Below the pieces are notes generated by a model. It searched no databases. It had not been told where the DNA came from and was given only the letters and a program-made list of their open reading frames with translations. Of a stretch of DNA of 64,000 bases, positions 1 to 9,021 are shown piece by piece. Origin of the DNA: G963667675 sp965249215 (GTDB lineage Bacteria > Chloroflexota > Dehalococcoidia > Lucifugimonadales > UBA3495). Position numbers and translations under genes: made by a program. The DNA is taken from assembly GCA_965249215.1 (NCBI GenBank), contig CBDFLN010000002.1, positions 620,001-684,000 on the forward strand. Reading direction: 5' to 3'. Position 1 is the first letter of the stretch. Each line of letters begins with the position of its first letter.

Positions 1-1602
1 CGTCTGCTGGGGGAGATGCAACAGCAGGACATTGCAGTCTGGCGCGCCGGCTCGAAGGAAGAACTGCGGGAGTTGCTTGCTACCGACAAGAGAGGGTTGA
101 TCATCTCGATGATCCATAAGTTCGAAGGTATCGAGAAGGACGCCAATCCCCGCGACAACATTTACGTGTTCATCGACGAGGCCCATCGCTCTGTAGCCAG
201 GGAACTGGGCACGTACCTTATGGCTGCGTTGCCCGAGTCGACCATCATCGGCTTCACCGGTACGCCCATCGCACGAACGGCGCATGGCGAGGGCACCTTC
301 ATGATATTCGGGGCCGACGACGATCAGGGATATCTGGACAAGTACTCGATAGCCGAGTCCATCGAGGACGAAACGACGCTGCCTATACGCCACACGATGG
401 CGCCCAGCGACATGACGGTGCCGGCAGAGCAGCTCGACCGGGAGTTCTTCGCGCTGGCCGATATGGAAGGCGTGACCGACATCGACGAACTCAACCGCGT
501 GCTGGACCGGGCCGTAGGCTTGCGCACCTTCCTCGCTGCCGACGATAGGGTCGAGAAAGTCGCGGCGTTCGTCGCCCAGCATTTTCGAGAAAACGTGCTA
601 CCCCTCGGATACAAGGCGTTCCTGGTGGGAGTCAACCGGGAAGCCTGCGCCAAGTACAAACGAGAGCTGGACAAGCTGCTGCCGCCCGAATGGACCGCGC
701 CGGTGTATTCGGAGAATACCAATGACGTTGTGGAAAGGCCCCTCGTCGCCGAGCTTCAGCTTTCTGATGAGCAGGAGAAGGATGTCCGGCTTGCCTTCAA
801 GAAGACGAACGAGGACCCCAAGATTCTCATCGTCACCGATAAGCTGCTGACGGGCTTCGACGCTCCGTTGCTGTACTGCATGTACTTAGATAAGCCGATG
901 CGCGACCACGTCCTGTTACAGGCGATAGCGCGAGTCAACCGCCCCTACGCGGATGCGAAAGGCATTAGCAAGCCCATCGGACTCGTTGTGGACTTTGTCG
1001 GCGTGCTGCGCGAGTTGAGGAAGGCCCTGCAGTTCGACTCCTCCGACGTGAGCGGAGTAATCGAGGACCTGGACCTGCTGATGTGGGACTTCAAGGGCAA
1101 GATTGCCGAGGCGAAGGCAAGATACCTGGACAACGCTAATGGGGGCAAGGTGGCCGAGGCACAGGCAGCCTATGCTGTCGCAGGAGGAAGCGCGGATGAA
1201 CGCTTGGAGCAGGTGGTATACACTCGCTTCCTTGAGCCTGAAACCCGCAAGGAGTTTTTCTCAGCGTACAAGGAGGTCGAGACCCTTTGGGAGATATTGT
1301 CGCCTTCCGCCGAGCTGCGGGACGACATCGATACGTTCAAACGCCTGACCCGTCTCTACGCCGTCGTCCGCAACGCCTATGCCGAGCGCACAGACTTTGT
1401 AGCAGACCTGGCTCACAAGACCCAGCAACTGGTGGAAGAGTCGGCCGAGATGCATAGCCTAGGCAACTTGGTTAAGTCGGTAACCTTTGACCTTCGCACC
1501 CTTGCCGCTCTGCGGGAGAAAGCAGGGCCGGACGAAGCCAAGGTGTTCAACCTAGCAGCCTGTCCGAGAAACACGGCAGGCGAGTGGTTTGGGGTAGAAT
1601 AG
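1..1602 (+). pseudogene. hsdR: Type I restriction enzyme R subunit, 5' part (interrupted by IS1182)
   Basis: The reading frame is open from base 1, so the gene begins outside the window. Superfamily-2 helicase motifs are visible: FIDEAH (motif II), GFTGTP (motif III) and QAIARVNRPY (motif VI). This is the DNA-translocating motor of a type I restriction complex; the nuclease domain and Walker A lie upstream. The native frame ends at the CTAG at 1552-1555, where an IS1182-family element is inserted; the last 16 codons up to the stop at 1602 are IS sequence. Joining codon 'cta' plus g1555 to the sequence after the IS restores the frame exactly, giving VFNLVRGLQ. The truncated product lacks about 150 C-terminal residues, the part that in this family contacts the methyltransferase core, so it is probably not functional. 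Confidence 0.93.
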
Positions 1603-3097
1603 GCGCAGTTGAGTAGTGGGGAGGCGGCGATGAGCAAGACCTACCGTCCCTATGATCCAGACCAGCAGTTGCTTTTGCCAGCGGCAATGCGGGAGTGGTT
1701 GCCAGATGACCATCTGGCTTACTTCGTCTCCGACGTCGTGGACGAGTTGGAGCTATCGGAGATCACTGCCCGCTACGAGGGGGAGAGTAGAGGTGGCCCA
1801 CCGTATCATCCGCGGATGATGGTCAAGGTGTTGCTTTACGGTTACTGCGTCGGGGTGGCATCTTCCCGACGAATCGCCCAGCGACTCCACGAGGACATAG
1901 CCTTCCGTGTACTGGCGGCGAACAACACGCCGGATTTCCGGACCATCTCGGACTTCCGCAAGGACAATCTGGATGCGCTGTCGGGGCTGTTCTTGCAAGT
2001 ATTGGCGTTGTGCCGGCGGGCGGGGCTGGTGAAGCTGGGTCACGTGGCGTTGGACGGCACCAAAGTGAGGGCCAACGCATCGAGGCACAAGGCGATGAGC
2101 TATGGTCGGATGAAAGAGAAGGAGGCGCAGTTGGCGGGGGAGGTTGAGGAGTTGCTGCGGCGTGCCCAGGAGGTTGATGACGAAGAGGACCGATGGTACG
2201 GACAGAGCAAGCGCGGGGATGAACTGCCGGAGGAGTTGGCTTTTCGGGAGGGGCGGTTGGAGAAGATACGGGAGGCGATGGCGGCGTTAGAGGCCGAAGC
2301 TCAGGTGGCTGCGGGTAAGGGTCATTCGGGGGTTCCCGACGACAAAGCCCAGCGCAACTTCACCGATCCTGAGTCGCACATCATGCCGGCGCCGGGCGGA
2401 CGGGACTTCCTGCAGGCTTACAACTGTCAAGCGGTGGTGGACAGTGCCTACCAGGTGATCGTGGCGGCTCACGCCACCAACCAGACTTCGGACAAGCAGC
2501 AGGCGGTGGCGATGGTGGAGGAGGCCATAGACAACGTCGGCGCAGTGCCCAAAGAGGTGTCCGCCGACGCCGGTTACTACTCGGCACAGGCGGTTGAAGG
2601 TCTCTACAGGCTGTGCGTGGACCCGTTCGTCGCGCCGGAGCAGACCCGCCACGGCAGAGTGCCGTCGCCCGCGCCCCGAGGTCGCATACCCAGTCATATG
2701 CCCACCAGGGATCGGATGCGCCGGAAGCTGCAGACCAAACGGGGTCGGCAACGTTACGCCTTGCGCATGGCGACAGTGGAGCCTGTATTCGGCCAGATCA
2801 AGCAGGGCCGAGGCTTCCGCCAGTTCCTGCTACGGGGCCTGGAGAAGGTCAGCGGCGAGTGGTCGCTGATCTGCACCGGCCACAACCTGCTCAAACTATT
2901 CCGCTTTGGGGCCGACCAGTCTCGTGAAACACCGACCAACAGGCTTGCCACAAGTGTCCGGAATATCGTCGAGGTGGTCAGCACACTGAGGCGTACGAAG
3001 CTATTGGTCCGTCAGTGGCTGCACCCGGCAACAATAATTGTCGCCGTCTGACCTCCACCTGTATCCAAGTCACGCCAGCTAATCCTCAGACGGGCTG
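1556..3097 (+). mobile_element. IS1182-family element, copy 1, inserted in hsdR
   Basis: Ends are imperfect inverted repeats: CAGCCTGTCCGAG at 1556 and the inverse CTCAGACGGGCTG ending at 3097. The flanks 1552-1555 and 3098-3101 are both CTAG, a 4-bp target duplication. Length is 1542 bp with one intact transposase gene. A second copy lies at 6214-7772 and a 130-bp 3' fragment at 10691-10820. Confidence 0.93.
1630..3051 (+). CDS. IS1182-family transposase
   Basis: A 473-residue transposase of the DUF772 plus DDE type. The N-terminal part has the characteristic YDPDQQLLLP and NNTPDFRTISDFRK segments. DDE residues are recognisable in VALDGTKV, SADAGYYS and EPVFGQIKQGRG. An ATG at 1630 preceded by GGGGAGG is preferred over an in-frame TTG at 1609. 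The sequence looks intact, and the clean target duplication around the element suggests a recent insertion. Confidence 0.92.
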   Translation: MSKTYRPYDPDQQLLLPAAMREWLPDDHLAYFVSDVVDELELSEITARYEGESRGGPPYHPRMMVKVLLYGYCVGVASSRRIAQRLHEDIAFRVLAANNTPDFRTISDFRKDNLDALSGLFLQVLALCRRAGLVKLGHVALDGTKVRANASRHKAMSYGRMKEKEAQLAGEVEELLRRAQEVDDEEDRWYGQSKRGDELPEELAFREGRLEKIREAMAALEAEAQVAAGKGHSGVPDDKAQRNFTDPESHIMPAPGGRDFLQAYNCQAVVDSAYQVIVAAHATNQTSDKQQAVAMVEEAIDNVGAVPKEVSADAGYYSAQAVEGLYRLCVDPFVAPEQTRHGRVPSPAPRGRIPSHMPTRDRMRRKLQTKRGRQRYALRMATVEPVFGQIKQGRGFRQFLLRGLEKVSGEWSLICTGHNLLKLFRFGADQSRETPTNRLATSVRNIVEVVSTLRRTKLLVRQWLHPATIIVAV

Positions 3098-3559
3098 CTA
3101 GTGCGCGGCCTCCAGACGGAAGCAGAGGGTGAACCGGACTTAGAGTCCGTGCTGCGCCCTCTCAAGGAACGGGCGGAAGCTGTGCTGAGGGACCTTCAAG
3201 ACCGCAAAACAACCGGCCTCGCGGCGTTGGGCCTGCTGGAGGGCCTGGCCAAGGAAAAGGAGACCGCCGTCGCCGCCGGCAAGGACAGCCACCTTCCTCA
3301 GAGAGCGTTCGGAGTGTACTGGACTCTGAAGGACGATGCTGCACTTCAGGCCGCCGGAGTGAACGCCATCGAGTTCGCCGGAGAGGCCCAAGCGCTTGTG
3401 GAGCGCTTCCCCAATGCCGCCGTCAACGCCGACGAGCAGCGACGACTAAGGACTTCGCTGTACAATCCGTTGCTGAGGGTAGCGAGCAGTGAGCGGGGCC
3501 GGATTGTAGACCAAGCGCTGGAGATACTGCTGGGCGGAGACGCCGATGGCGAGGCGTGA
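3098..3559 (+). pseudogene. hsdR: Type I restriction enzyme R subunit, 3' part
   Basis: This is the C-terminal 152 codons of hsdR, resuming directly after the IS1182 copy and its CTAG duplication. It is in frame with the 5' part once the IS and one CTAG are removed. It has no start codon or ribosome-binding site of its own and is probably not translated as a separate protein. It overlaps the next gene by 14 bp, showing that hsdR and the metallopeptidase were translationally coupled. Confidence 0.88.
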
Positions 3560-3845
3560 CGATCTTTCCCAGAACCTGCGGAACCGGGTGGAGGATTGGG
3601 CGGAGCGCCTCCATGTACCCGCACCGCGCGTTCGGGTCCGGGACATGGCCCGCAAATGGGGTTCCTGCTCGACCTCAGGGACAATTACCCTTGCCACCGA
3701 CTTGAGCCGCCAGGAAATCGGATTCCAGGACTTCGTGATAGCCCACGAACTGCTGCACCTGCGCGTGCCCAACCACGGCAAGCTCTTCAAGGCGCTCATG
3801 ACGGCTCATGTGCCCGATTGGAAAGGGCACGACATAGCGAAGTAG
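3546..3845 (+). CDS. YgjP/SprT-like zinc metallopeptidase (DUF45), short form
   Basis: A 99-residue protein with the segment KWGSCS followed by HELLH and a downstream NHGKLF, the three-histidine zinc site of the YgjP/M48-like family. Typical members are over 200 residues; this one consists almost only of the catalytic core. The ATG overlaps the end of hsdR by 14 bp, so it belongs to the same operon. Small DUF45 peptidases are often encoded next to type I R-M genes; their role there is not settled. Since hsdR is broken, expression of this gene may have dropped too. Confidence 0.85.
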   Translation: MARRDDLSQNLRNRVEDWAERLHVPAPRVRVRDMARKWGSCSTSGTITLATDLSRQEIGFQDFVIAHELLHLRVPNHGKLFKALMTAHVPDWKGHDIAK

Positions 3846-4106
3846 CAGTACCAACTTGTTCTGATCTTGACTCTCGCGGTCTACAGTTCGTGAAAGCGAC
3901 AAATTAGCTTGCTTTGCCGAAAAAAGGGATACTCTACGAAATCCTAGACTTACCTTCAGTCGAGTATAGGAAAAATGGAGTTCAACTGACCTTACCACTG
4001 AAAACAGCATCGGTGCCTAGGAGAGTCCGGCCATAGACTCAGCAAACTCTTTGGGTGTCTTGCGTTTTATGGATCTGTTGAAAAACAGCCTATCCCGATA
4101 CAGAGG
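3846..4106. other. Intergenic stretch, nothing recognised
   Basis: This AT-richer spacer between the metallopeptidase and the next small gene shows no convincing ORF, hairpin or repeat. Confidence 0.5.
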
Positions 4107-4310
4107 TTGGTCTTTGCTGGATTCTTGGTGCTGGTGATGGCGGGCTCCACCACTGCCGCCCTGGTTGTCGGGCTGCAGATACTGGGAATGGACGACGGTG
4201 ATGACGGGAGCGCAGCCCTGGGTACCATAGCTTTGGTGGCGGCGCCGGCGATAACCCTGGTGTCGATACTGGGGAACGTTCTGGTGGGACTGCTGCGGGG
4301 AGAGAAGTAA
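4107..4310 (+). CDS. Small two-helix membrane protein, unknown
   Basis: A 67-residue frame with two hydrophobic segments (about residues 3-26 and 40-61) separated by an acidic MDDGDDG loop, and a basic C-terminus. The 4107 start is TTG; an in-frame ATG at 4137 would remove most of the first helix. No clear Shine-Dalgarno is visible. It lies 17 bp before the papain-like gene on the same strand, and a second small membrane protein follows that gene. Such proteins can be holin-like, but I have no motif for that. It is coding by hydrophobicity and context only. Confidence 0.45.
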   Translation: MVFAGFLVLVMAGSTTAALVVGLQILGMDDGDDGSAALGTIALVAAPAITLVSILGNVLVGLLRGEK

Positions 4311-4327
4311 CGTGGAGGCCCTGAAAC

Positions 4328-4751
4328 ATGACACCGTATAAGCAACTCAACAGCCATAAACCGGATCAGGGCATGGTCGGCGACTGCTTCCGCACGGCAC
4401 TTGGGTGCGTTCTTGACCTGCCCCCGTCGCGGGTTCCCCATTTCTGCGAGGATATGGACGACAGCCACTGGTTTGAGAAGGTAGAGGCGTGGCTCAATGA
4501 GAACCATCGCGTTCATCCGGTTGTGATTAGCTTTAAGGGTCCAGGCAGCGTGCGCGAGTTTGTCGAGGTGGTCGGGGGCGGCAGTAACAAGCATACTTAT
4601 TGGCTCTTGTCTGGGACCTCTAGGAGCAAGGTGCAACACAGCGTTGTATGCCGCGGTCCCGAGATCGTCTGGGACCCCAGCCCGGATGAAACCGGCGTCA
4701 TCGGTCCTAACGAAGACGGAAGCTACGAGGCCATATTCTTTACTCCTCTAG
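4328..4751 (+). pseudogene. Papain-like cysteine peptidase-type protein, 5' part (interrupted by two IS)
   Basis: The first 141 codons encode a small protein with MVGDCFRTALG near the N-terminus (Cys20), QHSVV (His104) and VWDPSP (Asp116). This order and spacing fit a papain/NlpC-like fold seen in short phage and bacterial proteins; the function is unknown. The native frame stops at CTAG 4748-4751, where an IS701 element followed by an IS1182 element has been inserted. The frame continues exactly at 7773-7832, so the ancestral protein had about 159 residues. The key residues all lie in the 5' part; read-through into the IS gives a 203-codon chimera. Confidence 0.7.
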
Positions 4752-6209
4752 TATTACAACGACGGTTCAAGGGGGAATGCCGGGGAATGCACGAAGGGCG
4801 GCTCGGCGCTTGGCATGGGAGCGCCTGGCCCGTTCGTTGGATTCTTGCGTCTCCGCGAGCCACCGTAGCAGCTCAGCCGGCCCGAACCGTTCCCGGGGCA
4901 GCATCTCCCGCACCACCCGGTAGACCTGCGGCCTCGTGATCCGGGGCATCTCCCCCCCCCCAAGCCTGCTGCAGGCTCAGCAGAAAAGCTCCGCCCAGCA
5001 GGCACAGTGCCACGTGGTGATGCCAGCCCGGCCAAGTGCGGGTCTCGTACTCGTCCAGTCCCATGTCGCTCTTCTGCGTCTCGAACTCCGTTTCTATACG
5101 CCACCGGGAGCCCCCCACGTATGCCAGGGTCTCCAACGGGGTATCCTCCGGAGCATTGGACAGGTAGTAGCGGGGTTCGCTGCCGTCCAGATTCCGGCGG
5201 TAGACGGCCCAGTGGATTTCGCCGGGCTTCCGCCTGCTGGTCGGACGTACCCTTTGGGCACTGAACAGGTAGCTGCGAGAACCCTGGCTACCCTCGGCCA
5301 CCGTTATCTCCCGCCAGGCATCCCCAGGCAACTCATCGCTGTGCTCTGTCATGGTCCGCCGCTGCCCGCCCACCAGCCTGGGTTTGCGGGGCGCCCCCCG
5401 GCCCTGGTATGCCGGACTGGTCCGCTCGGGCTCCGGTGGCCACACCGTAAAGCCCGCGGGAACGTCCAAGACGTAACGCATCCCCAGGGCCGCCAGTCCC
5501 TCGCGGAAGGACGGCGACATCCCGAATGCGTCGTCCCCGGCAACCCAGCCAGCCCTCAGATGGCCCCGCTCCTGTGCCCGCTGCAGCATATCCAGCGCCA
5601 ATTTCGTCTTCGACCGGTAGCCCTGCCTCTCCTCCGGCACCCCCGCCGCCGCGCACCGGTCTTGGTCCGAGGTCCATATCTCCGGCAGATACAGCCGCTT
5701 GTCCACCAGTGCCCGTCCCAGCGGGCTGACATAGGCCAGGAACATCCCGGCCTGGCAGTTGGCCACCTTGCCCAGTCTGCCGCAGTACTGACGGGCCACT
5801 CCCACCGATTTCCTGCCCTGCTTGGGAAAGTCGCTGCCGTCCAGCACCCACACCGCCTCCGGATGTCCCAGCCGGGGCCCCAAGTACTCTTGAAGACGTG
5901 CTATAACTGTGTCGTCATTCCAGGGAGATTCGGCGAGAAACCGCTGCATCACCCTGGCTGACGCAGGAACCGTCTCCGACAGATTCTCGGCGTTGCGCCG
6001 CTCCCCGGACTGGACCAGCAGGGCCTGGAGATAATGGCGGCTGTGGTCCCGCGTCTCCCTGCGGCCAAACAGCGGAGCGAAGTAAGCGTGAAACTCCTGA
6101 AAGGCCCCGTATACCTGCTCGAAAGCCGCTGCATCCACTTCCCTGCCTCACCTGCTCAAGCCTTCCCCAACTACCCCGTCATCCTATCATGCCAACCGTC
6201 GTTGTAATA
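4752..6209 (-). mobile_element. IS701-family element
   Basis: Terminal inverted repeats begin TATTACAACGACGG at 4752 and end with the inverse at 6209. It is flanked by CTAG on the left (4748-4751) and on the right (6210-6213). The right CTAG is also the left target site of the IS1182 copy that follows, so the second element landed exactly in the first one's target duplication. Confidence 0.9.
4767..6138 (-). pseudogene. IS701-family transposase, frame broken at a homopolymer
   Basis: The N-terminal 390 or so residues match IS701-type transposases (VWVLDGSDFPKQG, AGVPEERQGYRSKTKLAL, WVAGDDAFG). Near the C-terminus the frame is lost at a run of ten C on the + strand (4952-4961). The upstream frame runs on to a stop at 4873, while the expected C-terminus (EMPRITRPQVYRVVREML) continues in another frame to 4767. 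This may be a real indel, slippage of the homopolymer, or an assembly error. Confidence 0.85.
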
Positions 6210-6213
6210 CTAG

Positions 6214-7772
6214 CAGCCTGTCCGAGAAACACGGCAGGCGAGTGGTTTGGGGTAGAATAGGCGCAGTTGAGTAGTGGGGAGGCGGCGATGAGCAAGACCT
6301 ACCGTCCCTATGATCCAGACCAGCAGTTGCTTTTGCCAGCGGCAATGCGGGAGTGGTTGCCAGATGACCATCTGGCTTACTTCGTCTCCGACGTCGTGGA
6401 CCAGTTGGACATATCGGAGGTCACCGCTCGCTACGAGCGGGAACGGCGTGGCGGGCCGCCGTATCATCCACGGATGATGGTCAAGGTGTTGCTCTACGGC
6501 TACTGCGTGGGGGTGTCGTCCTCACGCCGCATCGCCCAGCGTCTCCACGAGGACATCGCCTTCAGGGTGTTGGCGGCGAACAACACACCGGACTTCCGAA
6601 CCATCTCTGACTTTCGCAAGGACAATCTGGATGCGCTGTCGGGCCTGTTCGTAGAGGTACTGGCGTTGTGCCAGCAGGCGGGGCTGGTGAAGCTGGGGCA
6701 CATGGCGCTGGACGGCACGAAGGTCAAGGCCAACGCTTCCAAACACAAGGCGATGAGTTATGGACGCATGAAGGAGGAGGCAGCGCAGTTGGCGGCGGAG
6801 GTAGCGGAGTTGTTGCGACAGGCCCAGGCAGCGGACGATGAGGAAGACCGGCAGTACGGCAAAGACAAGCGTGGAGATGAGCTGCCTGAGGAGTTGGCCT
6901 TCCGAGAGGGTAGGTTGGAGAAGATACGGGAAGCGATGGCGGCGCTGGAAGCCGAGGCGCAGGCGGCTGGCGAACAGGCCGAGGCCGAAGGTGGTAAGCA
7001 CCCGAGGGTGCCCGACGACAAGGCCCAGCGTAACTTCACCGATGCCGAGTCGCGCATCATGCCCGCACCTGGAGGCAAGGACTTTCTGCAAGCGTACAAC
7101 TGTCAGGCGGTGGTGGACAGCGCACACCAGGTGATCGTGGCGGCGCAGGCCACCAACCAGACTTCGGATAAGCAACAGGCTGCGGCGATGATCGAGGAGA
7201 CCATCGACAACGTCGGTGCAGTCCCCAGGGAAGTATCCGCCGATGCTGGCTATTACTCGGCAAAGGCAGTCGACGAGCTCTATGCTCTGGGCGTGGACCC
7301 GTTCGTCGCGCCGGAGCAGACCCGCCACGGTCGGGTTGTGCCACCCGCGCCCCGAGGTCGCATACCCAGCCATCTGTCTCCCAGGGACCGGATGCGACGG
7401 AAGTTACAGACCAGACGGGGTCGGCAGCGCTACGCTTTGAGGATGCAAACTGTGGAGCCGGTATTCGGCCAGATCAAGCAGGGCCGTGGATTCCGGCAGT
7501 TCCTGCTGCGGGGGCTGGAGAAGGTGAACGGCGAATGGTCGCTGATCTGCACCGGCCACAACCTGCTCAAACTGTTCCGCTCTGGGGTCCATCTGGACAG
7601 GAAAGCAAGGGTCGCTGCGCCAGCCCAACGCATCAGGAGCTTTGCCGGGGTAGTGAGCACGGCGCTATTCGCAAAGATATCTGTGGCCCGGCCGGGCCAA
7701 CCGGCAACATTAGTTGTCGCGATCCACTGTCGCTGACCCGCAAGCACCCGTAGATAATCTTCGGACAGGCTG
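6214..7772 (+). mobile_element. IS1182-family element, copy 2
   Basis: Length 1559 bp, starting CAGCCTGTCCGAG at 6214 and ending with the near-inverse TCGGACAGGCTG at 7772. It is flanked by CTAG on both sides (6210-6213 and 7773-7776). The first 200 bp are almost identical to copy 1, while the interior differs at many positions, so the two are related but separate lineages rather than a fresh duplication. Confidence 0.93.
6288..7736 (+). CDS. IS1182-family transposase
   Basis: A 482-residue transposase of the same family as the one at 1630. It has the same N-terminal signature (YDPDQQLLLP) and DDE landmarks (MALDGTKVKANAS, SADAGYYS, EPVFGQIKQGRG), plus a longer central linker. The ATG at 6288 has GGGGAGG upstream. 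It appears intact. Confidence 0.92.
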   Translation: MSKTYRPYDPDQQLLLPAAMREWLPDDHLAYFVSDVVDQLDISEVTARYERERRGGPPYHPRMMVKVLLYGYCVGVSSSRRIAQRLHEDIAFRVLAANNTPDFRTISDFRKDNLDALSGLFVEVLALCQQAGLVKLGHMALDGTKVKANASKHKAMSYGRMKEEAAQLAAEVAELLRQAQAADDEEDRQYGKDKRGDELPEELAFREGRLEKIREAMAALEAEAQAAGEQAEAEGGKHPRVPDDKAQRNFTDAESRIMPAPGGKDFLQAYNCQAVVDSAHQVIVAAQATNQTSDKQQAAAMIEETIDNVGAVPREVSADAGYYSAKAVDELYALGVDPFVAPEQTRHGRVVPPAPRGRIPSHLSPRDRMRRKLQTRRGRQRYALRMQTVEPVFGQIKQGRGFRQFLLRGLEKVNGEWSLICTGHNLLKLFRSGVHLDRKARVAAPAQRIRSFAGVVSTALFAKISVARPGQPATLVVAIHCR

Positions 7773-7832
7773 CTAGCTATGGTCGAATGTGGCGAGGAGG
7801 CACACTTGGTGTCGGTTTGCCGCGCCCGGTAA
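7773..7832 (+). pseudogene. Papain-like protein, last 19 codons
   Basis: After the double IS insertion the frame of the gene begun at 4328 resumes at CTAG 7773 and ends at TAA 7830-7832. The tail contains two cysteines and ends CRAR. The join is exact when both elements and two of the three CTAG copies are removed. Confidence 0.72.
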
Positions 7833-7846
7833 GGGGCCTGCCACCA

Positions 7847-8071
7847 ATGCGAACTCGGTTGGTTGGTACCTCCGGGCTGATTGCAGGAATTGCAGGCATG
7901 GCGGTGTTCTATCCAGACCCACTGATAGGCATAGCGTGGTTAGCCTTGCTTCCTGTCTATGCAGTAGTATGGCTTTGGGCGACCGGAAGCCCCTTCGCAG
8001 TCTTTGGCGCAGCCGCTGGCATAGTAGGCGTGGTCTCGCTCTCCCTATTGTGGTTCAAGGTACAAAGTTGA
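7847..8071 (+). CDS. Small membrane protein, unknown
   Basis: A 74-residue protein that is almost entirely hydrophobic, with about three transmembrane segments. ATG 7847 has AAGGGG ten bases upstream, and that Shine-Dalgarno overlaps the stop codon of the papain-like gene, so the two were co-translated. An earlier in-frame ATG at 7787 would overlap that gene by 46 bp and adds only non-hydrophobic sequence. No family recognised. Confidence 0.6.
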   Translation: MRTRLVGTSGLIAGIAGMAVFYPDPLIGIAWLALLPVYAVVWLWATGSPFAVFGAAAGIVGVVSLSLLWFKVQS

Positions 8072-8092
8072 CTTTCCTCCAAGAGGCCTGGT

Positions 8093-8145
8093 GTTGGCAA
8101 CCAGCAAAAAGCAGGACACCCTGGGACCCGATAGATCTGGGGGAA
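8093..8145 (+). repeat. Degenerate IS3-type end
   Basis: This is a decayed copy of the left end of the IS3-family element at 8979. The first 18 bases (GTTGGCAACCAGCAAAAA) are identical, followed by a recognisable GACCCGAtAGATCtGGGG. It marks the right flank of an ATPase fragment. Confidence 0.7.
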
Positions 8146-8716
8146 TCCTGTCTTTGGCCCAGGAATAGGGCAATTCAAGAGCTTCATGACGGTATAGTCC
8201 CAAGTAAGCCCATAGTATCCAATAATATGTGTGGGATTATATGTGGGAATATCAGGGTTATGGCGCCGATACCCGCGGATTATAGCTTCAAACAGCGTCG
8301 GATAATACTCCGGCTCTCGGATCCAATCCGAGAACTCGGGCCGTTTCAAGTAGTCAACGCCGATGGCTTCGAACTTGTTTAGGCAGTCTCCTTGCAGGAC
8401 CATCAGTTGGCCTATGTTCTCTCCACCTACTGACAGAAAACCACATTTGGGCTTGGTGCTAATCTGCCTGATGGATTGGAATAACGCTGTGGCTGGCTCG
8501 GTCCTACGCAGGAGCTCGATTGGTAGTTCGTCAAACTCATCAAGTATGAACAGCATGCGAATCGGATCATCTTCGTCTGTGTCCAAGACGTGGTCGATGA
8601 AAATAGAAAGTGGCGCTAATCCGTTAGTAAAATCCGGGACAGGATAATGCATGATATTCGGAATCCGAGGCTCTAAACGCCGTCGAAGTTGGTCAAACAG
8701 GAATCTACCAAGTTGT
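8112..8716 (-). pseudogene. P-loop ATPase fragment (AAA/STAND-like), Walker B part only
   Basis: Read on the minus strand, this frame has a clear Walker B-like segment (MLFILDEFDELP), then FQSIRQIS and FLSVGGENIGQL, as in NTPases that sense or restructure targets in conflict systems. No Walker A is present and both ends run into IS-derived sequence (8093-8145 and 8717-8830), so it is an internal fragment of a larger gene. The apparent start at 8799 lies in IS sequence. The exact family is not identified; the fragment may be what remains of a defence gene. Confidence 0.6.
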
Positions 8717-8830
8717 GTGTTAGCAACCAGCAAAAGTGAGACTGCGATAATTCCAACCGGGCCTTCTCGGTTCGGACCTAACCCTAAATGGGACTGCACT
8801 TTCAGACACGAGCGGGGCTTTTGTCAAAAG
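8717..8830 (+). repeat. Remnant of an IS end joined to an IS110 leader
   Basis: A diverged copy, in inverse orientation, of the sequence at about 23,330-23,440. It starts with TGTTAGCAACCAGCAAAAG and continues into the region upstream of the IS110 transposase. About 70 bp are recognisable before the similarity fades. Confidence 0.65.
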
Positions 8831-9021
8831 GCTATCACATACTCAAAAGTTTGTAGTACAGTACCGCATGGCCCACCAAGAAGGGTTCGAACTGAAATCA
8901 CCCGATCGCAGGTGCTTTCGTTAGTGTCGTTATCCAGCGGGGATATTTTGAAGCCTGGACGGCCGGAGAGGATGGCGGTGTTGGCAACCAGCAAAAACGG
9001 GACAGTGTGAGACCCGAGAGA

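Noticed and set aside
324..722. Minus-strand frame inside hsdR
   Set aside because: It is a Ser/Arg-rich shadow of the R-subunit frame, with no protein-like motifs.
4936..5961. Long + strand frame opposite the IS701 transposase
   Set aside because: The antisense frame is His/Pro/Gln-rich; the minus strand matches a known transposase.
8830..8978. Possible tRNA from a GGGTTCGAACTGA stretch at about 8885
   Set aside because: No acceptor stem or anticodon arm can be built around it.
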